64,000 nt of DNA from an uncultured Porphyromonadaceae bacterium (lineage in GTDB: Bacteria > Bacteroidota > Bacteroidia > Bacteroidales > Muribaculaceae), in assembly GCA_947177185.1 (NCBI GenBank), contig CAMWTJ010000002.1, positions 1-64,000 on the forward strand. Reading direction: 5' to 3'. A model generated the notes under the pieces. The model had not been told where the DNA came from, ran no database searches, and saw only the letters and a program-made list of their open reading frames with translations. Positions 8,237 through 16,707 of this stretch are shown here, one piece after another. The position numbers and the translations under genes are program-made. Each line of letters opens with the position of its first letter. Within the stretch, counting starts at the first letter, position 1.

Positions 8237-9175
8237 TCAGCCTATGGTGTTGAGCACCACAAGCAGCGAGCTCACGCTGATCACTATCCAGAGGGCTATG
8301 GCGAGCAGCAGCGGACGCACACCCACCTGACGCACGGTGGCCAGGGAGAGCGAGGCGCCTATCAGGAAGAGTGTGACCACCATGCCGCGGCGTGCCACCC
8401 ACACCAGCGAGGATGTGAGCCACCCGGGCAGAGGCAGGTAGGTGTTGGCCACCATGGCCAGGATGAAGAGGAATATGAACCATGGTATGCTCACCTTGCC
8501 CGTGCCGTCGCGGAAGATAAACATGGTGACGATGGCCAGGGGTATGATCCACAGTGCGCGTGTGAGCTTGATGAGGGTGGCTATCTGCAGGGCCTGCTCG
8601 CCGTAGACCTCGCCGGCTCCCACCACGCTGCTGGTGTCGTGTATGGCTATGGCCGCCCATGTGCCGAACTGCTGCTGCGACATGTCGAGCATGTGGCCTA
8701 TGGGAGGAAAAATAAACAGGGCCACGGCGTTGAGGATGAAGATTACGCCGAGGCTCACGGCCATATTGTTTTCGTCGGCTTTAATCACCGGGCCTACGGC
8801 AGCTATGGCGCTTCCGCCGCAAATGGCGGTGCCGCTGCTTATGAGGTAGGCTGTCTTGCGGTGGATGTGCAGCGAGTAGCCCAGCAGCACTCCGAGGGCC
8901 ATCACGCTCACCACGCTCACCACGCTGAACAGCATGCCGTCGGCGCCGCTGCGCAGCGATTCCTGAAGGTTCATGTTGAAGCCGAGGCACACCACGGCCA
9001 CCTGCAGCAGGTATTTGGAGCATTTTTTGTTGAACACGGGGTAGGGGTTGCGGCATGTGAACGCGAAAATCAGGCCGGCGAGCAGTGCCACCGGCGCAGT
9101 CACCTGCGGCAGGCCCAGCAGGTTGAGCGGCAGCAGTATGAGCGCTATTATGGCGATGTAGATTACTTTGTTCAT
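8237..9175 (-). CDS. YeiH/UPF0324 family putative anion exporter
   Basis: A polytopic inner-membrane protein of 312 residues with about 9 to 10 helices. It resembles the YeiH/YadS (UPF0324, Cons_hypoth698) family: KCSKYLLQVAVVCLGFNMNL, SSGTAICGGSAIAAVGPVI and AAIAIHDTSSVVGAG are typical conserved segments. The family is often called a sulfate exporter, but the substrate is poorly proven. It starts 30 bases downstream of aroE and is probably in that transcript. Confidence 0.85.
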   Translation of the reverse strand: MNKVIYIAIIALILLPLNLLGLPQVTAPVALLAGLIFAFTCRNPYPVFNKKCSKYLLQVAVVCLGFNMNLQESLRSGADGMLFSVVSVVSVMALGVLLGYSLHIHRKTAYLISSGTAICGGSAIAAVGPVIKADENNMAVSLGVIFILNAVALFIFPPIGHMLDMSQQQFGTWAAIAIHDTSSVVGAGEVYGEQALQIATLIKLTRALWIIPLAIVTMFIFRDGTGKVSIPWFIFLFILAMVANTYLPLPGWLTSSLVWVARRGMVVTLFLIGASLSLATVRQVGVRPLLLAIALWIVISVSSLLVVLNTIG

Positions 9176-9205
9176 TGGAGTTGTGTTTGCAAGTGTTTGT
9201 TGTGT

Positions 9206-9991
9206 TTATGAATCGGAGAGTTTGGAATAGTCTGTGGTGTCGGGTTCGTGGCCCTGCCATATGCGCCACGCGCCTTCGGCCTGCAGGCGCAGCATGCCTA
9301 TGCCCGAGGCTGTGGCGGCGCCGCGCGCCGCGGCTCTGCGCATGAATTCCGTAGGGTCGGGATTGTAGACCAGGTCGAAGCACGCGTGCTGCGGCGTGAT
9401 GGCGCCGTAGGGCAGCTCCGGGGCGCTCGCGGTGTCGGGCCACATGCCCAGCGGCGTGGTGTTGACGATGAGTGTGTGTGCGGCCACTACGGCCGGTGTC
9501 AGGTCGGCGTAGGTGATGTGGCCGGCTCCGGCCTTGCGGCTCACGTGCATGCGGTCTATGCCCATGGCGTCGAGTGCGGCTGCGACTGCGCGCGATGCTC
9601 CGCCTGTGCCAAGCACGAGCGCCTTGTGCGGCGCGCAGCGGCCCTCAAGGAGCCGCCGCAGCGATTCGGCGAACGCGGGGGCGTCGGTGTTGAAGCCGCG
9701 CAGCCGCCCGTCGGGCATGCGGCGCACGGTGTTGACGGCGCCTATGCGCGCGGCCGCGGCGTCGATGCCTCCGTCGAGCAGGGGCATGATGGCTTGTTTG
9801 TACGGGATGGTGACGTTGAAACCGCACAGCTGCGCGTCGTCTTGAAGCAAGCGCGGGAGGGCGGCGATGTCGGCCAGTTCGAAATTGGAATATGTGGCGT
9901 CGATGCCCTCGCGGGCGAATTTTTCAGTAAACCATGCCCGTGAGAACGAGTGTCCGAGATGCCGGCCCACCAGTCCGTAGCGTTGTGTCAT
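9206..9991 (-). CDS. aroE: Shikimate dehydrogenase
   Basis: Catalyses NADPH-dependent reduction of 3-dehydroshikimate to shikimate in aromatic amino acid synthesis, in the cytoplasm. The protein has about 261 residues. The N-terminal substrate domain has YGLVGRHLGHSFS and FNVTIPYKQ (the catalytic Lys). The Rossmann domain has VLGTGGASRAVAAAL. NTTPLGMWPD follows, and the C-terminus shows GIGMLRLQAEGAWRIWQG. The start at 9991 is preferred over the upstream ATG at 10087 because the promoter box (10018-10025) lies between them. Confidence 0.95.
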   Translation of the reverse strand: MTQRYGLVGRHLGHSFSRAWFTEKFAREGIDATYSNFELADIAALPRLLQDDAQLCGFNVTIPYKQAIMPLLDGGIDAAAARIGAVNTVRRMPDGRLRGFNTDAPAFAESLRRLLEGRCAPHKALVLGTGGASRAVAAALDAMGIDRMHVSRKAGAGHITYADLTPAVVAAHTLIVNTTPLGMWPDTASAPELPYGAITPQHACFDLVYNPDPTEFMRRAAARGAATASGIGMLRLQAEGAWRIWQGHEPDTTDYSKLSDS

Positions 9992-10017
9992 TGGTCGCGA
10001 TTTCAAAATTGACGCTG

Positions 10018-10049
10018 CAAAATTAGCCAATCTCGCGCTACTATGCAAA
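10018..10049 (-). promoter_or_regulatory. Promoter of aroE
   Basis: On the minus strand, TAATTTTG (10025-10018) matches TAnnTTTG. A TTTG (10049-10046) lies 20 bases upstream as the -33 element. The leader to the ATG at 9991 is about 20 bases, which fixes the aroE start. Confidence 0.75.
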
Positions 10050-10109
10050 TAGTGAGGCGCTGTATTCGCATGAAAACGGCGCCTCACTCACAGTATCAAG
10101 AGTGTGTGT

Positions 10110-12335
10110 TTATCGTTTGATTACGTGCACATCGTTGCGCAGGTGATACCAGCGCTTTTCGCCCGGCGTGACCACGTCGTAGATGGGGTTGGTGGCCCAT
10201 TCGGTGAAATCGCGGTAGGCGACGTTGATGCGTGTGCGCTCCACGGGCCAGAACCATTTGCCGTTTTCCTGATACAGCAGTATCATCTGCGGAGCCTCGC
10301 CTGCGCCCGGTGCGGTGACTTCGGTGGTTTCGGTGCCGTCTTCGTTCTTTACCCGCAGGTAGAAGCCTCCCATGTTCTTGCGATAGCCTGCGCCGTCGGG
10401 GTCCGATGTGATGGAGAAATCCTCGGGCACGTCGATGGCTATTTCATGCTCCTTGCCGGGACGGAAGGTGAACGCGGTGGTGTTTATCATGGTGGTGAAG
10501 TCCTTGCCGCCGCAGTTCAGGTGCCATTCGTTGCCTATCTGCTTGTGCTCGCCGTTTTCGTCCTCGCGCATCAGGTAGGTTTCGAGTGTGCCGCCTGCTG
10601 CCAGAGGCAGTATGTAGGCTTTGTTCTCGCCGGCCACGTGGCTCACCTCGAACACTACGTCGTTGAAGTCGAAATCGTCCTTGTCGCCGAGGTCTTCGCA
10701 AGCTATGAGCCATTTGATGGGTTCGGGTTCGTCGTCGTCCTCAATATCGGGCATCTCCTGCGGATTGTCGGAGTCAATGAAGAAAATCATGTCGTTGAGG
10801 TCGAGTTTGTCGAGGTCGCCGTTGTACCAGTCCTCAAAAGCAAGCACCTGATAGGTGATGCCGCTCGGCGCCGGGTACTTGTATGTGGCCGCGTGCACGC
10901 AGTTGACGGTTTTCACTCCGGGGTTTTCTTCGGTGTCCATCTTGTCGGTGTTGTACTTTGCCTGGGAGAACATTCTCGTGAAGCCGTCCTCCTCCGTGTC
11001 GGGCACCTTATATCCGAGTTCCTCGTTGTAGACCATTTTCACCTCTCTCACTTTTACCGACTCCTCGGCCGGGCCCTGGCCCTCGGTGCGGATAAACATG
11101 CCGAATTCCGTGCCGGGCTCGATGTCGATGCGTATGCCTTCGCTGCGCCATCTCATGGGCAGGTCGATTGTGCCTGTGGCGGCGATTTCGTCGTATTTCA
11201 TGCCTTTCTCGAACATCGTGTAGTATTCTTTGAAGTTCGGGTGGCTGATCTGGTTGTGGCCCGGATAGGTCCATTGTCTTTCGTCGAGGCATCCTTCGGC
11301 CGCGCTCATGTGGAGATTGGTTATGGTAATGACGTATCGCCAGCCCTCATCGGTGACGGTGTAATCGAAATCGACTATTTTCAGCTGGTCTTTCATCTCC
11401 TGAGGCAGGTCGTGGGAGTAGCCGAAATCGGTGCCGTAGTTGGTCGTGAACGGGCCGTGTTTCTCGCAGACAAGTTTTTTGAAATCGGCCCAGTCCTGCT
11501 CGTCAAAATCGCCTACGCTTGTCTTGTCGTTTACGAGCCATTCGGAAGGCTGGTCGTTGATTATATAGAAAGGCCAGTTACATGCCACATCTTTGGCTTC
11601 GATGCCGGGCAGCACGGCGGATTCCATGATGTACTCGAGGTTGCCGTCGGACAATCCCTCGCGTTTTATTTTGTTGGAGTAGAAGGGCACGAACACCATG
11701 GTTTCGTCGTCGGTGCCCTCGTTTTTAAGATAATATATGCCGAGGGTGTTGTATGCGTTCGTGTACCAGAACACCGGGTAGACGGTGAAGGGACCGTTGG
11801 CTATATAGCTGAAGCTTTGGGTCACCTTGCCGCGGTTGTCGATATTCTCGGGCAGATATTCACCGAACGAAAGCACGGCCTTGTCGGAGATTTCTCGATA
11901 GCCCGCACGCGTTACGCTCACCAGCGGGTCCGTGGTCTTGTCGTCCCAGATGGCTCGCGAGCCTCCGAACGATACGTGGCCGCCCACAGTGGTGGCCACG
12001 CGCTCTTTTCCGCACTGCACGGTGATGTCTTTCACGCCACGGGGCATGTCGAACGAAAGCGTGCGCGAGCCGCTCACGTCGGAGTAGTTGGCCAGCAGAT
12101 AGCTTTTGCCGTTGATGCGTGTGGTTACTTTGATGTTGGATCCTGCCGGAGCGTTGACGTTTATGCTGCCGGCGGTGGCGGTGTTCCAGTCGTTGCGGCT
12201 GTCGATTACTCCGAAGGCTTTGACCCATTCGCGGGTATAGAGTTCCGACGAGGGGATTTCCGGCACCTGGTCGCTGCAGGATGCCAGGAGCAGCATGCAT
12301 GTGCCTGTGACAAGAAATAGTTTAGATTTAAGCAT
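10110..12335 (-). CDS. LruC domain-containing surface lipoprotein
   Basis: A 741-residue exported lipoprotein. The signal peptide ends in a clear lipobox, LLASC, with the lipidated Cys at about residue 20. The C-terminal half is a LruC domain (with DUF4842-like sequence), marked by the acidic DKDDFDFNDVVFEVSH motif near residue 555 and an earlier related stretch, LNDMIFFIDSD. LruC proteins are common as large surface lipoproteins in Bacteroidales; their function is unknown, and the acidic motif suggests calcium binding (inference). The gene is monocistronic, with its own promoter at 12398-12405. Confidence 0.85.
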   Translation of the reverse strand: MLKSKLFLVTGTCMLLLASCSDQVPEIPSSELYTREWVKAFGVIDSRNDWNTATAGSINVNAPAGSNIKVTTRINGKSYLLANYSDVSGSRTLSFDMPRGVKDITVQCGKERVATTVGGHVSFGGSRAIWDDKTTDPLVSVTRAGYREISDKAVLSFGEYLPENIDNRGKVTQSFSYIANGPFTVYPVFWYTNAYNTLGIYYLKNEGTDDETMVFVPFYSNKIKREGLSDGNLEYIMESAVLPGIEAKDVACNWPFYIINDQPSEWLVNDKTSVGDFDEQDWADFKKLVCEKHGPFTTNYGTDFGYSHDLPQEMKDQLKIVDFDYTVTDEGWRYVITITNLHMSAAEGCLDERQWTYPGHNQISHPNFKEYYTMFEKGMKYDEIAATGTIDLPMRWRSEGIRIDIEPGTEFGMFIRTEGQGPAEESVKVREVKMVYNEELGYKVPDTEEDGFTRMFSQAKYNTDKMDTEENPGVKTVNCVHAATYKYPAPSGITYQVLAFEDWYNGDLDKLDLNDMIFFIDSDNPQEMPDIEDDDEPEPIKWLIACEDLGDKDDFDFNDVVFEVSHVAGENKAYILPLAAGGTLETYLMREDENGEHKQIGNEWHLNCGGKDFTTMINTTAFTFRPGKEHEIAIDVPEDFSITSDPDGAGYRKNMGGFYLRVKNEDGTETTEVTAPGAGEAPQMILLYQENGKWFWPVERTRINVAYRDFTEWATNPIYDVVTPGEKRWYHLRNDVHVIKR

Positions 12336-12397
12336 ATGAGTTTTTATAATATTAGCACTTCAAGCCGCTGCCACGTATGCTGCGGCATTGACGGTCA

Positions 12398-12405
12398 CAA
12401 AATTA
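12398..12405 (-). promoter_or_regulatory. Promoter -7 box of the LruC lipoprotein gene
   Basis: TAATTTTG on the minus strand lies about 60 bases before the ATG at 12335. No good TTG is at -33. Instead a run of about nine C (G on the coding strand) lies at about 12427-12435, close to where a -33 element would sit. Confidence 0.55.
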
Positions 12406-12524
12406 AGCAATATGGCTTAAAAATTACCCCCCCCCGTAGTTAAAATATGTTAATGCGAGTGAGCGGATTGCAATTTGCAAAGCGAAATGCCGAAAACAGG
12501 GCATGACGCACCCTTTCGGGCCGC

Positions 12525-13280
12525 CTATGGGCGCGCGGTGATGTGGAAGCACGCCTGGCGGCGCTCCATCTTTATGTAGCAGCGTCCCGAGCGGCTGAAA
12601 TCGAGGAGCACCTCGCCGAGAAGGTTCTTGAGGTCTTCGAAAGTGCGTGGCGTGGTGATGCTGTCGCAGATGAAGCGCGAGTAGCTGATGTCGAAAGTGG
12701 TGCCGTAGCTGTGGGACGACTCGCCTGAAGCGTTGCGGTTGACCCGCCTCAGGCGGCTCACCGTGGCCGGTGTGCGCAGCAGACTCGTGACCTTTATGCG
12801 ATACGCCCCGCCGCCGCGTGCGGCCAGCGAATCGTTGAACGCCGCGCCTATGTCGTGCAGCAGGATGGCGGCCTCGGGCACGAGATAGGGGTAGCTGTGG
12901 CGCAGCTCGTCGACATAGAAATCGCCGCACGACTGCACTTTCACGAGCGCGCGGTCGCAGTGCCACGCGTCGGCGAGCGACATCAGCGGGCGTATGCCGA
13001 GCGTGCGCGCGGCCTCCATGTGCACGGCGTTGCTGTCGTTGAACAGCCGGGGCAGGGGGCCGATGTGGCGCAGCGGGATGCGCACGCAGCCGCTGTCCGG
13101 GGCCGAGTCGAGGCGCGCCGTGTAGGGGTTGCAGGTGGCGGGAGAGAGTATTTCGGCCAGCGAGGCGTCGGCATAGGCCGCAGGCGCTGTGGCAGGTTCG
13201 GTTTCGGAGCGGCCGGAGCATGCGGCGCAGAGCGCCATGGCGGCGGCACACATCAGGTGATATGCGGGCGAGGTTTTCAT
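12525..13280 (-). CDS. Lipoprotein with a DUF5715/M15-peptidase-like motif
   Basis: A 251-residue exported protein with a signal peptide and lipobox-like ALCAACSG. It resembles the DUF5715 group of Bacteroidales. Near the C-terminus RVNRNASGESSHSYGTTFDI contains S-H-x-x-G-x-x-x-D, which resembles the zinc-binding SxHxxGxAxD motif of M15 D-alanyl-D-alanine peptidases. An earlier conserved segment is YRIKVTSLLRTPATVSRL. A role in cell-wall peptide cutting is therefore possible but unproven. The start at 13280 is chosen because it begins the signal peptide and lies just after the promoter at 13290-13320; an upstream ATG at 13466 would place the start before the promoter. Confidence 0.75.
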   Translation of the reverse strand: MKTSPAYHLMCAAAMALCAACSGRSETEPATAPAAYADASLAEILSPATCNPYTARLDSAPDSGCVRIPLRHIGPLPRLFNDSNAVHMEAARTLGIRPLMSLADAWHCDRALVKVQSCGDFYVDELRHSYPYLVPEAAILLHDIGAAFNDSLAARGGGAYRIKVTSLLRTPATVSRLRRVNRNASGESSHSYGTTFDISYSRFICDSITTPRTFEDLKNLLGEVLLDFSRSGRCYIKMERRQACFHITARP

Positions 13281-13289
13281 TGCTGTGGA

Positions 13290-13320
13290 CAAAGTTAGCG
13301 TTTTGCCGTCAGAATTGCAA
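13290..13320 (-). promoter_or_regulatory. Promoter of the DUF5715-like lipoprotein gene
   Basis: On the minus strand, TAACTTTG (13297-13290) has a TTG (13320-13318) exactly 20 bases upstream. The ATG at 13280 is only 10 bases after the box, so the leader would be only a few bases. Confidence 0.7.
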
Positions 13321-13365
13321 ACCGCAGCGGGACGCCGCGTGTTTTTATTGAAACTGAAATAATAT

Positions 13366-14301
13366 ATGAAACAAGTGACAAACAACGGCCGCGGAGCGGC
13401 TGTGCTTGCCGGAAACGCATGCATACTGGCCGCGACAGTGTTCTGGGGCGTGAACGTGTCGTTCACGAAAGCGCTGATTCCCGAGTGGATGACGCCTCAG
13501 GGCATCATAGTGGTGCGCCTTGTCGGCGGCTGTCTGCTCATGTGGCTTGCCTCGGCGTTTGTGCGCTGCACGCGCATAGCCCGCCGCGACTGGCTGCGGC
13601 TCGTGCTCGGCGGCGGTGTCGGGCTTTTCGCTTTTATCTATCTTTTCGTCACATCGCTGCGCTATGGCAGCCCGATTGATATTTCCATCATTATGACTCT
13701 GCCGCCGGTGTTCGTGCTGCTGATAGGGGTGGTGTTCAGGCACAGGAGGCCTTCGGCCGCGGAGTGGGGCGGGGTGGCTCTGTCGATGGCCGGCGCCGTC
13801 ACGGTGATAGCGGCCGGCGGCAGCGGCGCGCGCGGCAGCGACAATCTGCTGGGCGACCTTCTGGCCGTGGCCTCGACGCTGTGTTACGCCTTTTATCTGG
13901 TAGTACTCGAGGGGCCGAGCCGCAGCTATCGCCCCGTCAACATGCTGCGGTGGGTGTTTCTGTTTGCCGCGCTGCCGTCGCTGTTTCTGCTTCCCGATAT
14001 GGCCTGCATGCCGCTGCTGCACACGTCCGACGCCACGCCGTGGCTTGAGATAGGCTTCATATTGCTTTGCCCCACGTTTATGGCATATTTTCTCGTGCAG
14101 CCGGCCATAAAGGACATAGGCTCGGAGCTGGTGTCGCTGTACCAGTATCTGCTGCCTGTGTTCGCCACTCTCTCGGCCGTGCTGATGGGCCTCGACAGGC
14201 TGAAATGGGTGCAGGTGGCCGCCATGGTGATAATAGTGGCGGGCATGGTACTGACCAATGCCGGCAAGCGCCGGCGCGCGAAAGCCGATGCCACGTCGTG
14301 A
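13366..14301 (+). CDS. EamA/DMT family transporter
   Basis: A 311-residue inner-membrane protein with about ten helices in two EamA repeats. The first is about 15-150 (ILAATVFWGVNVSFTKALIP opens it) and the second about 165-300 (LLAVASTLCYAFYLVVLEGPS). Members of the drug/metabolite transporter superfamily export amino acids or other small metabolites; the substrate cannot be read from sequence. The stop is followed 4 bases later by the upstream ATG of the FKBP frame. Confidence 0.9.
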   Translation: MKQVTNNGRGAAVLAGNACILAATVFWGVNVSFTKALIPEWMTPQGIIVVRLVGGCLLMWLASAFVRCTRIARRDWLRLVLGGGVGLFAFIYLFVTSLRYGSPIDISIIMTLPPVFVLLIGVVFRHRRPSAAEWGGVALSMAGAVTVIAAGGSGARGSDNLLGDLLAVASTLCYAFYLVVLEGPSRSYRPVNMLRWVFLFAALPSLFLLPDMACMPLLHTSDATPWLEIGFILLCPTFMAYFLVQPAIKDIGSELVSLYQYLLPVFATLSAVLMGLDRLKWVQVAAMVIIVAGMVLTNAGKRRRAKADATS

Positions 14302-14309
14302 AAAATGCG

Positions 14310-14317
14310 TACCTTTG
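14310..14317 (+). promoter_or_regulatory. Promoter -7 box of the FKBP gene
   Basis: TACCTTTG matches TAnnTTTG and ends 9 bases before the ATG at 14326, which implies an almost leaderless mRNA. It lies just after the stop of the EamA gene. No good -33 TTG is visible. Confidence 0.5.
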
Positions 14318-14325
14318 CGGCAGTT

Positions 14326-14718
14326 ATGGCAAATCAGGACTACATACGCAAAAACCGCGAGTGGCTCGCGGCCAAGGCCGAAGAGGCCGGAGTGGAAATG
14401 CTGGACAAGGGCGTGTACCGCAAGGTGCTGCGCAGCGGCCGCGGCGCGCAGCCGGGCCGAGCCAGTGTGGTGACGGTGCATTACACGGGCCGAACCATCA
14501 ACGGGCGCACCTTCGACAGTTCGCGCGGCGGCACGGCGCCGGCGTTCAGGCTGCGCGAGCTCATCCCCGGATGGATAATAGCCCTGCAGCAGATGCACGC
14601 GGGCGACAAATGGGAAATCTACGTGCCGGCAGAGCAGGCCTACGGCAAGCGCGGCGTGCCCGGCATACCCGGAGGCTCGACTCTGATTTTCGAGATAGAA
14701 CTTATAAATGTGTCGTAG
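14326..14718 (+). CDS. FKBP-type peptidyl-prolyl cis-trans isomerase
   Basis: A 130-residue protein that speeds proline isomerisation in folding. The FKBP domain fills the C-terminal 85 residues: VTVHYTGRTINGRTFDSS, IPGWIIALQQMHAGDKWEIYVP, AYGKRGVPGIPGGSTLIFEIELI. The N-terminal 35 residues are a charged lead segment with no signal peptide, so it is likely cytoplasmic. The start at 14326 (MANQ) is preferred to 14305, because the promoter box at 14310-14317 lies between the two. Confidence 0.93.
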   Translation: MANQDYIRKNREWLAAKAEEAGVEMLDKGVYRKVLRSGRGAQPGRASVVTVHYTGRTINGRTFDSSRGGTAPAFRLRELIPGWIIALQQMHAGDKWEIYVPAEQAYGKRGVPGIPGGSTLIFEIELINVS

Positions 14719-14720
14719 AC

Positions 14721-15119
14721 ATGGAATACACTCCCGACAATATCACAAGCCTGCAGCAGGACGAGGTGTTTGTGTTCGGCAGCAACCTTGACGGCCGACA
14801 TGCCGGAGGCGCCGCGCGCACGGCGTTCCGCAAATTCGGTGCCGAGTGGGGCAACGGTGTGGGCATACAGGGCCAGAGCTATGCCATACCCACCATGCAG
14901 GAAGGCGGTGTGGACAGCATCAGGCCCTACGTGGACGATTTTATAGCTCTGGCGCGCGAGTGGGACCAGACCACGTTTTATGTGACGCGCATAGGCTGCG
15001 GGATAGCCGGGTACAGCGACGAGGAGATAGCGCCGCTGTTTGCCGAGGCTCTCGAGCTGTACAACGTGCGCCTGCCCAAATCGTTTGTGGATATTCTCAC
15101 GCGAGATCGGAAACAATAA
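14721..15119 (+). CDS. Macro-domain-like protein (A1S_2505-type)
   Basis: A cytoplasmic protein of about 132 residues. EVFVFGSNLDGRHAGGAARTA, then IQGQSYAIPTM and VTRIGCGIAGYSDEEIAPLF, match a small family related to macro domains, which bind ADP-ribose or similar nucleotides. The glycine-rich GIQGQSYAIPT and GCGIAGY loops are the probable ligand-binding sites. The ATG is 2 bases after the FKBP stop, so both genes share a transcript. The 3' end overlaps the convergent lpxB by about 23 bases. The ligand and role are unknown. Confidence 0.75.
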   Translation: MEYTPDNITSLQQDEVFVFGSNLDGRHAGGAARTAFRKFGAEWGNGVGIQGQSYAIPTMQEGGVDSIRPYVDDFIALAREWDQTTFYVTRIGCGIAGYSDEEIAPLFAEALELYNVRLPKSFVDILTRDRKQ

Positions 15120-16218
15120 TGCGTGCGGCTGCGGCCGCGGCGTCGGAGGTGCCGAGTGTGGCGCGCATGGCTTCATAGCCCTCGAGCTGCGCGCGGCGTT
15201 CGGGCGTGCCGTCGCGCAGCAGCGGTGTGAGCTGTTCGGCCACGAGTGCGGGGGTGCACATGTGCAGCAGCATCTCCGGCACGATGGTGTGTCCGGCTAT
15301 GATGTTGGGCAGCGACACGTGGCTTACCTTCAGGATGCGCCGCATGATGTCGTAGGTGAGTTTCGACCCGTTGCTGCGGTAGCACACCACCTGCGGCACG
15401 GCGGCGAGCGCGGCCTCGAGAGTGGCTGTGCCGCTGGTCACGAGCGCGGCGCGCGCGTGGCGCAGGAGCGCCGTGGTGGCATCGCGCACTACCGGCAGCT
15501 GCGTGAGCTCGCTGTAATGGCTGTCGGAAAGTCCCGGGGCGCCGGCCACAACCGCGCGGTATTGCGGAAAGCGCCGCGCGGCGGCTTCCATCACGGGCAG
15601 ATTGGCCCGTATCTCGCCGCGGCGGCTGCCGGGCAGGAGCGCTATTATGGGGCGGTCGCGCAGGCTGTGGCGCTGCAGAAACTCTTCGCGCGCGGGCACG
15701 GCGGCCAGGGCGGCGTCTATTTCGGCCACGGAGGGGTTGCCCACGTAGTCGGCATGGAAGCCGCGCTCGGCATACCACTGCGGCTCAAACGGAAAAATAG
15801 ACAGCATGCGGCGCACGTCGCGGCGTATGGTCTTCACGCGCCACGATTTCCACGCCCATAGTTTCGGGCTGATGTAGTAGTACACAGGGATGCCGCTGTC
15901 CGCGGCCGTGCGGGCCACTTTCAGGTTGAAGCTCGGATAGTCCACGGGGATGAACGCGTCGGGCCGCGCGTCGGCGAGCGCTTTTTTTGCCGTGCGCAGA
16001 TTGCCGAGCACCGCCGGCAGGTGGCGCAGCACCTCGCTGAAGCCCATGAAAGCCATGTCGCGGTAGTGGATGAGCGGTTGCGTGCCTGCTGCAGCCGCCA
16101 TGAGGTCGCCGCCCAGGAAGGTGAAGCGCGCCTCGGGGTCAGTATCTCGCAGCGCGCCTATGAGTTGCGCGGCATGCAGGTCGCCGGAGGCTTCGCCGGC
16201 TATGAGGAAATAGTGCAT
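15097..16218 (-). CDS. lpxB: Lipid-A-disaccharide synthase
   Basis: Joins UDP-2,3-diacylglucosamine and lipid X to give the lipid A disaccharide, a step of lipopolysaccharide synthesis at the inner membrane. The 373-residue length is typical. It begins with the family's start FLIAGEASGDLHAAQLIGAL and carries FMGFSEVLRHLP, VDYPSFNLKVA, YYISPKLWAWKSWR, LLPGSRRGEI, ALVTSGTATLE and CYRSNGSK. It starts 33 bases after tadA and is the last gene of the galM-rnz-tadA-lpxB unit. Its 3' end overlaps the convergent macro-like gene. Confidence 0.97.
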   Translation of the reverse strand: MHYFLIAGEASGDLHAAQLIGALRDTDPEARFTFLGGDLMAAAAGTQPLIHYRDMAFMGFSEVLRHLPAVLGNLRTAKKALADARPDAFIPVDYPSFNLKVARTAADSGIPVYYYISPKLWAWKSWRVKTIRRDVRRMLSIFPFEPQWYAERGFHADYVGNPSVAEIDAALAAVPAREEFLQRHSLRDRPIIALLPGSRRGEIRANLPVMEAAARRFPQYRAVVAGAPGLSDSHYSELTQLPVVRDATTALLRHARAALVTSGTATLEAALAAVPQVVCYRSNGSKLTYDIMRRILKVSHVSLPNIIAGHTIVPEMLLHMCTPALVAEQLTPLLRDGTPERRAQLEGYEAMRATLGTSDAAAAAARIIVSDLA

Positions 16219-16251
16219 GCTGATGGTGTGGGTCTGATTGGGTGAAAAAAG

Positions 16252-16707
16252 TTATCGGCGGCGCGAACGGAAAAACGCCTGCATGAGCGCGCGGCAGTCG
16301 TCGGCGAGCACGCCTTCTACTACTGTGGCCCGCGGGTGAAACGGCGAGCGGCTGGTGGCGGCGAGGTAGCCGCCTTTGGGGTCGGGCGTGCCTATGACTA
16401 TGCATTTCAGATGGCTCCATCCGATGGCTCCGGCACACATGAGGCATGGTTCCACGGTCACGTAAAGCGTGCAGTCGTCGAGGTATTTGCCTCCGAGAGT
16501 GGCTGCCGCGGCCGTGATGGCCTGCATCTCGGCATGCGCGGTGACGTCGGCGAGGCGTTCGGTGAGGTTGTGCCCGCGTCCGAGTATGCTGCCGTCGGGG
16601 CCCACCACCACGGCGCCTATGGGCACCTCGCCCTCGGCAGCCGCGGCAGCAGCCTCGGCAAGCGCTATGCGCATGTAGCGCTCGTGTGTGGTCAGGGCGA
16701 TGCTCAT
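16252..16707 (-). CDS. tadA: tRNA-specific adenosine deaminase / nucleoside deaminase
   Basis: A 151-residue cytidine-deaminase-fold enzyme that converts the wobble adenosine 34 of tRNA-Arg to inosine. The zinc site is HAE (His58, catalytic Glu60) and PCLMC (Cys88 and Cys91). Some relatives are guanine deaminases, so the substrate is not fully certain. The ATG overlaps the stop of rnz by 4 bases (ATGA), which suggests translational coupling. Confidence 0.92.
   Translation of the reverse strand: MSIALTTHERYMRIALAEAAAAAAEGEVPIGAVVVGPDGSILGRGHNLTERLADVTAHAEMQAITAAAATLGGKYLDDCTLYVTVEPCLMCAGAIGWSHLKCIVIGTPDPKGGYLAATSRSPFHPRATVVEGVLADDCRALMQAFFRSRRR

Noticed and set aside
10104-12320. A 738-residue open frame antisense to the LruC lipoprotein
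   Set aside because: It mirrors the real gene and has no signal peptide or known motif, while the minus-strand frame has a lipobox and LruC motif.
14067-14720. Upstream extension of the macro-like gene
   Set aside because: The longer frame runs through the EamA and FKBP genes; the domain starts at the ATG at 14721.
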